A stretch of DNA of 64,000 nt. It comes from JAOAFZ01 sp964412815. GTDB taxonomy: Bacteria > Patescibacteriota > Microgenomatia > UBA1406 > GWC2-37-13. Shown piece by piece: positions 50,005 through 57,693 of this stretch. Under the pieces are notes generated by a model. It ran no database searches. It had not been told where the DNA came from and saw nothing but the letters and a program-made list of their open reading frames with translations. Positions within the stretch are counted from its first letter, which is position 1, and each line of letters starts with the position of its first letter. Where the stretch lies: contig CAYPQF010000021.1 of assembly GCA_964412815.1 (NCBI GenBank), forward strand, positions 248,001 through 312,000, in the 5' to 3' direction. The translations under genes were made by a program, and so were the position numbers.

Positions 50005-51473
50005 TGACACAAAAACAACTCGAATCGTATTTATGGGGTGCCGCAACCCTTTTGCGCGGCGTAATCGACGCTGGCGACTACAAACAATATATTTTCCCGC
50101 TCCTGTTCCTCAAGCGTATCTGCGACGTCTACGACGAAGAATACCAGACCGCTCTGGCAGAATCCGGTGGTGACCTTGAATATGCCAAGTTCTCCGAGAA
50201 CCACCGCTTCCAGATTCCCGAAGGCGCCCACTGGAAGGACATCCGCGAGGTAACTACCAACGTTGGGATGGCAATCCAGAATGCCATGCAGCAGATTGAA
50301 GCCGCAAACCAGGACGTGCTGTATGGTATCTTCGGCGATGCCTCCTGGACCAATACAGACCGCCTCTCCGACGAAACCCTCACCGACCTTATCGAACACT
50401 TTTCCAGCGAAGTACTTTCCATAGCCAACGTACCCGATGACAAACTGGGCGACGGCTATGAATATCTCATCAAGAAATTCGCCGACGACAGCGGGCATAC
50501 AGCAGCCGAGTTTTATACTAACCGTACTGTTGTCCACCTCATGACCCTTCTCATGGACCCCCAGCCGGGAGAAAGCGTCTACGACCCCACCTGCGGCTCC
50601 GGTGGCATGCTCCTCAATTGTGCACTGCAACTCAAGCAACAGGGGAAAGAGTACCGCACCCTCAAGCTCTACGGGCAGGAAATAAATCTGATAACGTCCT
50701 CCATTGCCCGCATGAACATGTTCCTGCATGGCATCGAGGACTTTGCTATAAAACGCGGAAACACGCTCTCCGACCCGAAATTCCTGGAAAACGATCAGCT
50801 CAAAACATTCAATGTTATCCTGGCCAATCCGCCATATTCTATAAAACGCTGGGATCGCAAAAGCTTCGAGCACGACCCCTATGGAAGGAATATGTTAGGT
50901 ACTCCGCCGCAGGGGTGTGCGGATTATGCATTCCAGCAGCATATTTTGAAGAGTCTGGATAAAGGGAATGGGCGGTGTGTGGTACTGTGGCCGCATGGGG
51001 TGTTGTTCCGGGATCAGGAAATGCATATTCGCAAAAAACTCATTGAAGCAGATATGATAGAAGCCGTTATTGGACTAGGTGCAAATCTGTTCTATAACTC
51101 ACCCATGGAGGCTTGTTTGATGATTTGCAAAACAAAAAAGGAGGCAAAGAAGAAAGGAAACGTGTTATTTATAAATGCTGTAAATGAGGTGAAGGAAGAA
51201 ACTGGAAACAGTTATCTTACTGAAGATCATATAAAAAAGATATTCAATGCATATACAGCTTATGAGGATATTGAACGTTTCTCTAAAGTAGTATCTAATG
51301 AACTCGTTCTTAAAAAACAAGCGAACTTGAACATTTCTCTCTACTTGTCCAATGTACAGAACTACAGGGACCTATCACCTGTTACAGATATAGAAACTGT
51401 AGTACAAGAATGGGTACAGAACTCAGATAGTTTGAAGAAGCAATTACAAGAACTAATTTATGAAACTAGATAA
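50001..51473 (+). CDS. hsdM: Type I restriction-modification methyltransferase subunit, second copy
   Basis: About 490 residues, a paralogue of the gene just upstream. Motif I is DPTCGSGGM at about residue 195 and motif IV is NPPY at about 276. The first two thirds are GC-moderate like the first copy; from about 51.0 kb on the sequence becomes AT-rich, and the last 150 codons differ in style from the first copy. A recombination point inside the gene is likely. It overlaps hsdS by 14 nt. The two M subunits could form a mixed M1-M2-S complex. Confidence 0.93.
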   Translation: MMTQKQLESYLWGAATLLRGVIDAGDYKQYIFPLLFLKRICDVYDEEYQTALAESGGDLEYAKFSENHRFQIPEGAHWKDIREVTTNVGMAIQNAMQQIEAANQDVLYGIFGDASWTNTDRLSDETLTDLIEHFSSEVLSIANVPDDKLGDGYEYLIKKFADDSGHTAAEFYTNRTVVHLMTLLMDPQPGESVYDPTCGSGGMLLNCALQLKQQGKEYRTLKLYGQEINLITSSIARMNMFLHGIEDFAIKRGNTLSDPKFLENDQLKTFNVILANPPYSIKRWDRKSFEHDPYGRNMLGTPPQGCADYAFQQHILKSLDKGNGRCVVLWPHGVLFRDQEMHIRKKLIEADMIEAVIGLGANLFYNSPMEACLMICKTKKEAKKKGNVLFINAVNEVKEETGNSYLTEDHIKKIFNAYTAYEDIERFSKVVSNELVLKKQANLNISLYLSNVQNYRDLSPVTDIETVVQEWVQNSDSLKKQLQELIYETR

Positions 51474-52623
51474 ATCTTTGTGGAAGAAATTTCGATTTGA
51501 CGAAATTGCTTTCCATATATCTGAACGCGTTGAACCAAGCCAAACAAATGCAGAAATTTATGTGGGGCTTGAACATCTTGACCCCGAATCTATTCATATC
51601 ACTCGATTCGGTAAGCCATCGGAAGTAAAAGGTACAAAGTTAAAGGTATATAAAGGTGACGTAATCTTTGGAAAACGGAGAGCGTATCAGCGTAAGGCTG
51701 CGGTAGCAAATTTTGATGGTATATGCTCCGCACACGCCATGGTACTACGCGCAAACCCGAAGGTTATAATGCCAGAACTCTTTCCCTTTTTTTTACACTC
51801 GGATACCTTTATGAATTGCGCTGTAGATATATCTGAAGGTTCGTTGTCACCTACTATTAAGTGGAAGATGCTAGCGGAGCAGGAGTTCATAATACCTCCA
51901 TTGGAAAAACAGAGAGAGTTAACTGAATTATTGTTGAAAGGAGATTTACTCTTACAAAATCTATCTAGACTTTTTATTAAGTTCAATCTTTACCAAGCAA
52001 CTCAATTAAATAACTATTTTCAGAAAATAACCGAGAAAAAGCTAGAAGAATTTGGACAGATAATACGAGGAGTTAGTTACAAACCAGATGATCTTAGAAA
52101 TAATCATGATAACGAATCATTTGTATTATTGCGTGCAAATAACATTAGAAACCTACAAGTTAATTTTGACGACATATATTACATAAATAAAGACTTACTT
52201 AAAAAAGATCAAATTTTAAAAAAGGGCGATATAATAATCTGCACAGCAAACGGGAATCCTGAATTAGTTGGAAAAGCTGCAATTTTGCATGAAGAACTAA
52301 AGAACATTACAGCTGTTGGTACCTTTTGTATTGTATTTCGACCTCATAGCCAATATCAAGAATTTTGCCATATATTTTTCAGTTGTGATATATATGCTAA
52401 GTTACTTAAGCCTCTAGTATTAGGTACCAATATTATTAACTTAAGACCGAATGATCTATTAAAACTTAAGATCCCACTTTTGAACAAAGACTTAGATCCA
52501 ATAGAAGTATATAGATATTTCAAAGAAATGCTCCGCACCAAAAAATGGTTAGATAATTATGACTTTTCTCTTAAAACTTCATCAAAAATTGTTTTAAATC
52601 AAATTTTTTCTAATGAAGTATAA
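51460..52623 (+). CDS. hsdS: Type I restriction-modification specificity subunit
   Basis: About 387 residues with two target-recognition half-domains, each followed by a conserved helix. The first half has VGLEHLDPE, KLKVYKGDVIFGKRRAY and PPLEKQRELTELL; the second has KPDDLRNNHDNESFVLLRAN and KGDIIICTANGNPELVGK. The subunit defines the two parts of the DNA target. It is AT-rich compared with hsdM and hsdR. It overlaps the M gene before and the PHP-ATPase gene after it by a few bases. Confidence 0.92.
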   Translation: MKLDKSLWKKFRFDEIAFHISERVEPSQTNAEIYVGLEHLDPESIHITRFGKPSEVKGTKLKVYKGDVIFGKRRAYQRKAAVANFDGICSAHAMVLRANPKVIMPELFPFFLHSDTFMNCAVDISEGSLSPTIKWKMLAEQEFIIPPLEKQRELTELLLKGDLLLQNLSRLFIKFNLYQATQLNNYFQKITEKKLEEFGQIIRGVSYKPDDLRNNHDNESFVLLRANNIRNLQVNFDDIYYINKDLLKKDQILKKGDIIICTANGNPELVGKAAILHEELKNITAVGTFCIVFRPHSQYQEFCHIFFSCDIYAKLLKPLVLGTNIINLRPNDLLKLKIPLLNKDLDPIEVYRYFKEMLRTKKWLDNYDFSLKTSSKIVLNQIFSNEV

Positions 52624-55309
52624 AAGAGGCTCCATTTGGCGCAAATGGGACCTGCACACACATACTCCGATAGATAATGAGTGGATAAATAAGCCTGATT
52701 TATCAACTGATGATTTAAAAGAAGAGTTTGCAACAAAGTACATTAAAAAAGCGAAGGAACAAGGTTTAGGTGTTATCGCTATTACGGATCATAATTTTTG
52801 CAATAACTTAGGAGATTTACTCTTACCGTTTATTCAGAATGAAGGCCAAAGGGAAGGTATTTCAGTACTACCGGGATTTGAGGTTACTGCAAAAGATGGG
52901 AGCGGTATCCATTTACTGTGTATATTCCCCTTAAAAACACATCACGAAAGAATTAAACAAATAGTAGACCAGTTATTTAAGCCCGGAGAGATATTGGTTC
53001 CTGCAAATGGGCAAATACCTGTAAGCACAAAAACTATTGAAGAGATATTTCAAATAATTCAAGAAGCGAAACTTGATGCTGTTCTCATTTTTGCCCACGC
53101 CGATAGTACTAGTGGAGTTTTGGACAAAGCGACTATAAAAGGAGCGCGTAGATTAGATGAATGGCATAAAAAATACATTGGCATTGCGCAAATCTCCAGG
53201 CCTTTAGAAGAATACGACAAAACTAGTGGAATTTATCAAATGCTCAGCGGGCAACACCCTGATTTCAAACGGATAATCACTTATATTTGTGCCTCAGATT
53301 GTAGAGCAATAGAGGACACGAAGATTGATGGCCGTACCTGCTTGGGACAAAAATTTGTATGGATAAAGGCAGATCCCACCCTTGAAGGTTTAAAGCAAAT
53401 TATTGAAGAGCCCGAAAGAGCGAAAATACAAGAAGAGAATCCATACAACGAAGTAAATAAGTACTTCATTAATGAAATCAAGATTACTAACGAGAATGGT
53501 TATATCCTTCAAAGTCAGAGCATACCTTTAAACCGTGACATGGTCTGCATAATCGGAGGGAAAGGTACTGGAAAATCACTTCTACTTTCGGTACTTGCTC
53601 ATGTAAATAATGATGGTGGTGATCATTTTACGAATGTATCACAAAATGGTGAAGCTCAATTTGAATATGAAGTAATCGATAAATCTGGCACGGCAACTTG
53701 TTATAGCTCTAGTACTTCGAGTCCCTTAAATAATCAACTTCCTATCTATCATGTAGAGCAGGAGTATTTAGCCACTATCGCAAAAAATAAGAATGAAGTG
53801 CGAGCAATAGTTTTAGATGAAATAGGTATTGAGAGTATTAGTACAAACTACAACAATGTAATTGCTTCAATACAAACAAAAATTACGGCAATAATTGGCC
53901 TTAGAAATAATTTATCTGAGTTATATAGAGATTTTTGTAGCGAGCATGAAGATGATTTCAAAGTTGAGAGCGTTGGTAATTTTGAAGCACATATTGAGAC
54001 GAAGATAGCCGATCTGACTGCGAAGAAAGAAAAACTATCAACACCAGAGACTAAAAAGTTAATTGATAAGTTATCTGACATCGTTCAAGAAGGTACTCTG
54101 CTCAAAACCTTAATACAGTCGAATAGTTTTCCTTCGATCAAATCTAAACTTGAAGCGATAAACAAAGAAATAGAATCTTTGAACAATTCAACTAAAGCTA
54201 AGTTACCAGGTGCGCAAGATATCGAAAGTATAGATATTGATAAAATTGATGCCTCGTATCAGACTAATATACATCTTGCGAAGGAAAAACTTGATAAATT
54301 ACGAGTTGATTTCCAAAAGAAAAAACAGCAACTAGTAAGATTGGACATAAAAGAAGATATCACTGCATTAACAACTGCCCTAGAGAAAATTCAGAAGCAG
54401 ATAAGCACATTTGAAGAGCTAAAAAGGAAGGTTATCGAGCAAAAAAAAACGATAGATAAGTTAAAGGAGGAAATATCCTTGTATTTTACAAAGAAGGATG
54501 AAATTGCTTATGTTGGGAATAGCATACCTATTTTGATTGAAGAGTCAAAAGAAAAAGTAAATGAAGTCTACCACAAGTTTTTAAATGAGAACAACCAATC
54601 TAAGTACTTCGAAAAGATATTTACGAACATCAATATTAAAGGTGAAGTGTATTTTGAAATCGAGCTACTTATTTCTGACCTTGAAAGTTGTTTTTACAAC
54701 CATTTTGACATAAATATTAAAAGTGAGGTCTTTAAAGATTGCACTTACCAGGAGTATTTCAGCTGGCTATCAGAAAAGTCCTGGTCATTCCTATTTTCCA
54801 ACGAAAAGAAAATCCAGAAGAGTAATTACGAGAAACTCATAAGATTGCTCTTCGAGAAGTGGCCGTCATACATCAAAGTACAACCTAAAATTGAAGCTAC
54901 TTTTGGAATGAAAACAAAGGAACTTAAAAACATGAGTACAGGAGAACAAGCCACGCTGCTACTAAAATTGTTCCTTGCTACAAAAGGACAGCAGGCTTCA
55001 ATTATATTGTTAGATCAACCAGAAGATCACTTAGACAATGATTTCATAACCGATGAACTATTGCAACTTCTAAAAGTAGTCAAAAAATACAAACAACTCA
55101 TTATTGCTACCCATAATGCAAACATTGTTGTTGGGGGAGACGCAGAACAAGTAATTGTTGCTCAATTAGATAAAGAACTAGAGAAAGATCAGCTGTATAT
55201 TTCTGGAGCTTTGGAGAATCCCGTTATTAAAGAATGTGTTATCACAACTCTGGAAGGAGGAGAGATTGCATTTGAAAAAAGGCGACGAAAATACAACTTC
55301 AAAGACTAG
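52613..55309 (+). CDS. PHP-domain plus SMC/ABC-type ATPase (TrlF-like) embedded in the restriction operon
   Basis: About 898 residues. The N-terminal PHP domain (residues 1-280) has the metal ligands in KWDLHTHTPID, AITDHNF, LPGFEV and IFAHADS. The P-loop is IGGKGTGKSLLL at about 313-324. A long central coiled coil follows. The ABC signature MSTGEQATLLLKLF is near residue 773, Walker B is ILLDQPEDHLDN near 800, and the switch His is in IIATHNANI. Similar PHP-SMC proteins (TrlF) sit in defence loci. It overlaps hsdS by 11 nt and may be a nuclease or phosphoesterase that backs up restriction. Confidence 0.85.
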   Translation: MKYKRGSIWRKWDLHTHTPIDNEWINKPDLSTDDLKEEFATKYIKKAKEQGLGVIAITDHNFCNNLGDLLLPFIQNEGQREGISVLPGFEVTAKDGSGIHLLCIFPLKTHHERIKQIVDQLFKPGEILVPANGQIPVSTKTIEEIFQIIQEAKLDAVLIFAHADSTSGVLDKATIKGARRLDEWHKKYIGIAQISRPLEEYDKTSGIYQMLSGQHPDFKRIITYICASDCRAIEDTKIDGRTCLGQKFVWIKADPTLEGLKQIIEEPERAKIQEENPYNEVNKYFINEIKITNENGYILQSQSIPLNRDMVCIIGGKGTGKSLLLSVLAHVNNDGGDHFTNVSQNGEAQFEYEVIDKSGTATCYSSSTSSPLNNQLPIYHVEQEYLATIAKNKNEVRAIVLDEIGIESISTNYNNVIASIQTKITAIIGLRNNLSELYRDFCSEHEDDFKVESVGNFEAHIETKIADLTAKKEKLSTPETKKLIDKLSDIVQEGTLLKTLIQSNSFPSIKSKLEAINKEIESLNNSTKAKLPGAQDIESIDIDKIDASYQTNIHLAKEKLDKLRVDFQKKKQQLVRLDIKEDITALTTALEKIQKQISTFEELKRKVIEQKKTIDKLKEEISLYFTKKDEIAYVGNSIPILIEESKEKVNEVYHKFLNENNQSKYFEKIFTNINIKGEVYFEIELLISDLESCFYNHFDINIKSEVFKDCTYQEYFSWLSEKSWSFLFSNEKKIQKSNYEKLIRLLFEKWPSYIKVQPKIEATFGMKTKELKNMSTGEQATLLLKLFLATKGQQASIILLDQPEDHLDNDFITDELLQLLKVVKKYKQLIIATHNANIVVGGDAEQVIVAQLDKELEKDQLYISGALENPVIKECVITTLEGGEIAFEKRRRKYNFKD

Positions 55310-56135
55310 AGTACAACCAACGCAAAAAGATAGGTTATACCATCTTTTTACGCTACATACAGCTATCATTTCCTGTTATGAGGAGAAATTTAAACCTACA
55401 TTAGAAAGTCGTTCAATTCAAAGCTCACAAATTAATACTGCTACCTTTTTACTTGTATCTAAATGCATAAAGACATCACGAGCAATTAGTATTCTATGCC
55501 ACCCTGTAACTGGTGGTTACGGTGAGGACGCGCTAACACTTTGCAGGTCTGTACTTGAAGCATATATCAGTCTTGCCTATCTGCGAATTGGTGATTCAAA
55601 ACAAAAAGCTGAGCAATTTTTGATATTCAATGACATTGATTTACACAAAAGGTTGAAAAAGTTTCTTGAAAGGGAAGATATGTCTGAAGACATGAAATTA
55701 GAATACAAGAAAAAATTATGCTTCATCGAAAGCAGGGGACTAACACAAAAGCAAATCGCTAGAGAAAAGTATCGAAAAGTGCTGAAAGAGAACAGATTAC
55801 CAATGGATAACTCATGGAGTTCACTCAAAATTCAGTCTTTAGCACAAGAAAATGGACTCCTATTTTATTATGAAAACTTATACTATCAACTTTCATTGTA
55901 CGCCCATCCGCATCCTTCCGGTTTAGCGGGATTCCTGGATTCTAGCCCGGACAACTCTACTTTTAATGACAGCCCTACATATAAAGGAATAAAACTTGCA
56001 CTAATTACTAACTGCGACTTGCTGATTAAAATAACAACCTTACTAAATAAAGAGTACAATCTTAAAATGGAAAGGGAACTAGAGAATTTCAATTGGAAGA
56101 TAGGTACTATAGCTTCTGGACAGCTTGAAAAATGA
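55266..56135 (+). CDS. DUF5677-like helical protein
   Basis: About 289 residues. The central stretch LTLCRSVLEAYISLAYL and the later YYQLSLYAHPHPSG match the helical DUF5677/HEPN-like style (an R-x-x-E and a late His), which I infer rather than know for this protein. The gene overlaps the end of the PHP-ATPase gene. AAGGAGG at 55254-55260 lies before TTG codons at 55266 and 55272, so the start is probably TTG; a GTG at 55236 is an alternative. Possible toxin or ribonuclease-like partner of the upstream ATPase. Confidence 0.6.
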   Translation: MHLKKGDENTTSKTRVQPTQKDRLYHLFTLHTAIISCYEEKFKPTLESRSIQSSQINTATFLLVSKCIKTSRAISILCHPVTGGYGEDALTLCRSVLEAYISLAYLRIGDSKQKAEQFLIFNDIDLHKRLKKFLEREDMSEDMKLEYKKKLCFIESRGLTQKQIAREKYRKVLKENRLPMDNSWSSLKIQSLAQENGLLFYYENLYYQLSLYAHPHPSGLAGFLDSSPDNSTFNDSPTYKGIKLALITNCDLLIKITTLLNKEYNLKMERELENFNWKIGTIASGQLEK

Positions 56136-56163
56136 ATAGTGTTTTACTAAACTTTACATTTTA

Positions 56164-56179
56164 TATACTCACGAGTATA
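56164..56179 (+). promoter_or_regulatory. Palindrome TATACTC-AC-GAGTATA, partly repeated before the next gene
   Basis: A perfect 7-bp inverted repeat. The half CACGAGTATA recurs at 56281-56290, just before the ATG at 56295, so the ATPase gene's start region seems to be duplicated 111 bp upstream. Confidence 0.5.
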
Positions 56180-56210
56180 ATAATGATAAGTATAGTGCGA
56201 ACGATACTTT

Positions 56211-56244
56211 GATGGGAACATTTTCTTAAGAAAATGTTCCCATC
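56211..56244. terminator. 34-bp perfect palindrome, bidirectional terminator
   Basis: Two 17-bp arms (GATGGGAACATTTTCTT and its reverse complement) meet at TTAA with no loop. It closes the AT-rich hsdS-PHP ATPase-DUF5677 module and separates it from the ATPase gene at 56295. Confidence 0.75.
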
Positions 56245-56294
56245 ATAGCACACGGCCACTATATTTTACAATATTATAATCACGAGTATATAAA

Positions 56295-57686
56295 ATGACA
56301 TTCATTAACAGAACATCAGAACTGGAGCACCTCAAATCCCTCTGGCAGCAGGGGAGAGCACAGTGCGTTGTATTGTATGGTAAGCGGCGAGTTGGTAAAA
56401 CGGAGCTGATAAAGCACTTCCTTAATAAGAACACGGGGATATATTACCTTGCCGACCGCCGTACCCTTTCTGAGCAGCTCCTTGAGTTCGGCCGGGTAGT
56501 GGGGAATTACTTCGAAGATACCATCTTAGCCCGCCGCGGGTTCGAGAGCTGGCTTGAAGCATTCGAGTATCTAAGGGATAAATCGAAATCGAAGCAGTTT
56601 ATTGTTGCTATAGACGAGTACCCCTACCTGGTAGAAACGCAGACTGATACAAGTAGCGTGTTCCAGAAAGGCTGGGACGAGTACCTCAAAGACAGTAACG
56701 TATTCCTTATTCTGTGCGGATCCAGTATCGCCATGATGGAGTCGGAATTGCTTGCGTACCGTTCACCCTTATATGGCCGCACAACGGGCCGATTGTGCAT
56801 CGAGTCTATGTCTGCGGAGAGTAGCAGAAAGTTCTTCCCGGGAAAAGACTTTGCCGAATTTATGCAGTTCTATGCGATAACAGGTGGAATGCCAGCCTAC
56901 TTGAATGCTTTTGCACGGTACGATAACGTCTCCAAAGCAGTGGAAGAATTGTTCTTCGATAAGAATGGGCTGTACTACAACGAGGTCCGATTTATGCTCA
57001 AGCAGGAACTACGTACACCGAATATCTACTTTGCAATACTCAAAGCCATCGCCTGGGGGAAAACAAAGGTAAGCGAGATAGCAAACGAAGTCGGCGAACC
57101 GGTAACACTCATCAATAAATACCTTACTACCCTGGAACAACTCCAGTTTGTAAAGCGGGAAGTTCCGGTACTGGAGGAAAAACCGCATAAATCCAAAAGT
57201 GGTATCTATGTATTGTCCGAAAATATGACCCGTTTTTGGTTTCAGTATGTATATGCCTTTTCCAGCGATCTTGAGATCGGCAACCTGAAACAGGTAAAAC
57301 AGCGGTTTAAAGAGTACAGCAACATCCTGGAAGCAATTGCCTACGAAGAAGTTGCCCGCCAGCACATGCGCAGCATGCAAAAACAACTGGGCCAACTAGA
57401 CAAAGTCGGCAGATACTGGAACAGAGAACTGGAAGTAGACGGCATTGGTGTAAACGTCGAAGACAAGACCATCGTTTTTATGGAAGCAAAGTGGTCGAAG
57501 AAAAAAGTAGGGTACAGCGTTTTAAATGAACTTCGGGAAAAAGCAGCACGGGTAGACTGGAAACTAAAACAACGCAAAGAACACTTTGTGTTATTTGGCA
57601 AATCCGGATTTGAAGATGACCTGGTGCGAGAAGCACTTGAAAATCCGTATCTTACATTAGTACACCAATTGGATATAATACAGTAA
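56295..57686 (+). CDS. Archaeal-type AAA ATPase with DUF234 nuclease-like C-terminus
   Basis: About 463 residues. Walker A is YGKRRVGKTELI at about residues 28-39 and Walker B is FIVAIDEYPYL near 102-112, the form seen in PF01637 ATPases. The C-terminal part (DGIGVNVEDKTIVFMEAKW) is a DUF234-type region with the Glu-x-Lys of a restriction-endonuclease-like fold. Such genes are common in mobile islands. It starts after TATAAT (56275-56280) with a 14-nt gap, and is followed by hsdR after 7 nt, so it is in the restriction operon. Confidence 0.88.
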   Translation: MTFINRTSELEHLKSLWQQGRAQCVVLYGKRRVGKTELIKHFLNKNTGIYYLADRRTLSEQLLEFGRVVGNYFEDTILARRGFESWLEAFEYLRDKSKSKQFIVAIDEYPYLVETQTDTSSVFQKGWDEYLKDSNVFLILCGSSIAMMESELLAYRSPLYGRTTGRLCIESMSAESSRKFFPGKDFAEFMQFYAITGGMPAYLNAFARYDNVSKAVEELFFDKNGLYYNEVRFMLKQELRTPNIYFAILKAIAWGKTKVSEIANEVGEPVTLINKYLTTLEQLQFVKREVPVLEEKPHKSKSGIYVLSENMTRFWFQYVYAFSSDLEIGNLKQVKQRFKEYSNILEAIAYEEVARQHMRSMQKQLGQLDKVGRYWNRELEVDGIGVNVEDKTIVFMEAKWSKKKVGYSVLNELREKAARVDWKLKQRKEHFVLFGKSGFEDDLVREALENPYLTLVHQLDIIQ

Positions 57687-57693
57687 CATCAAT

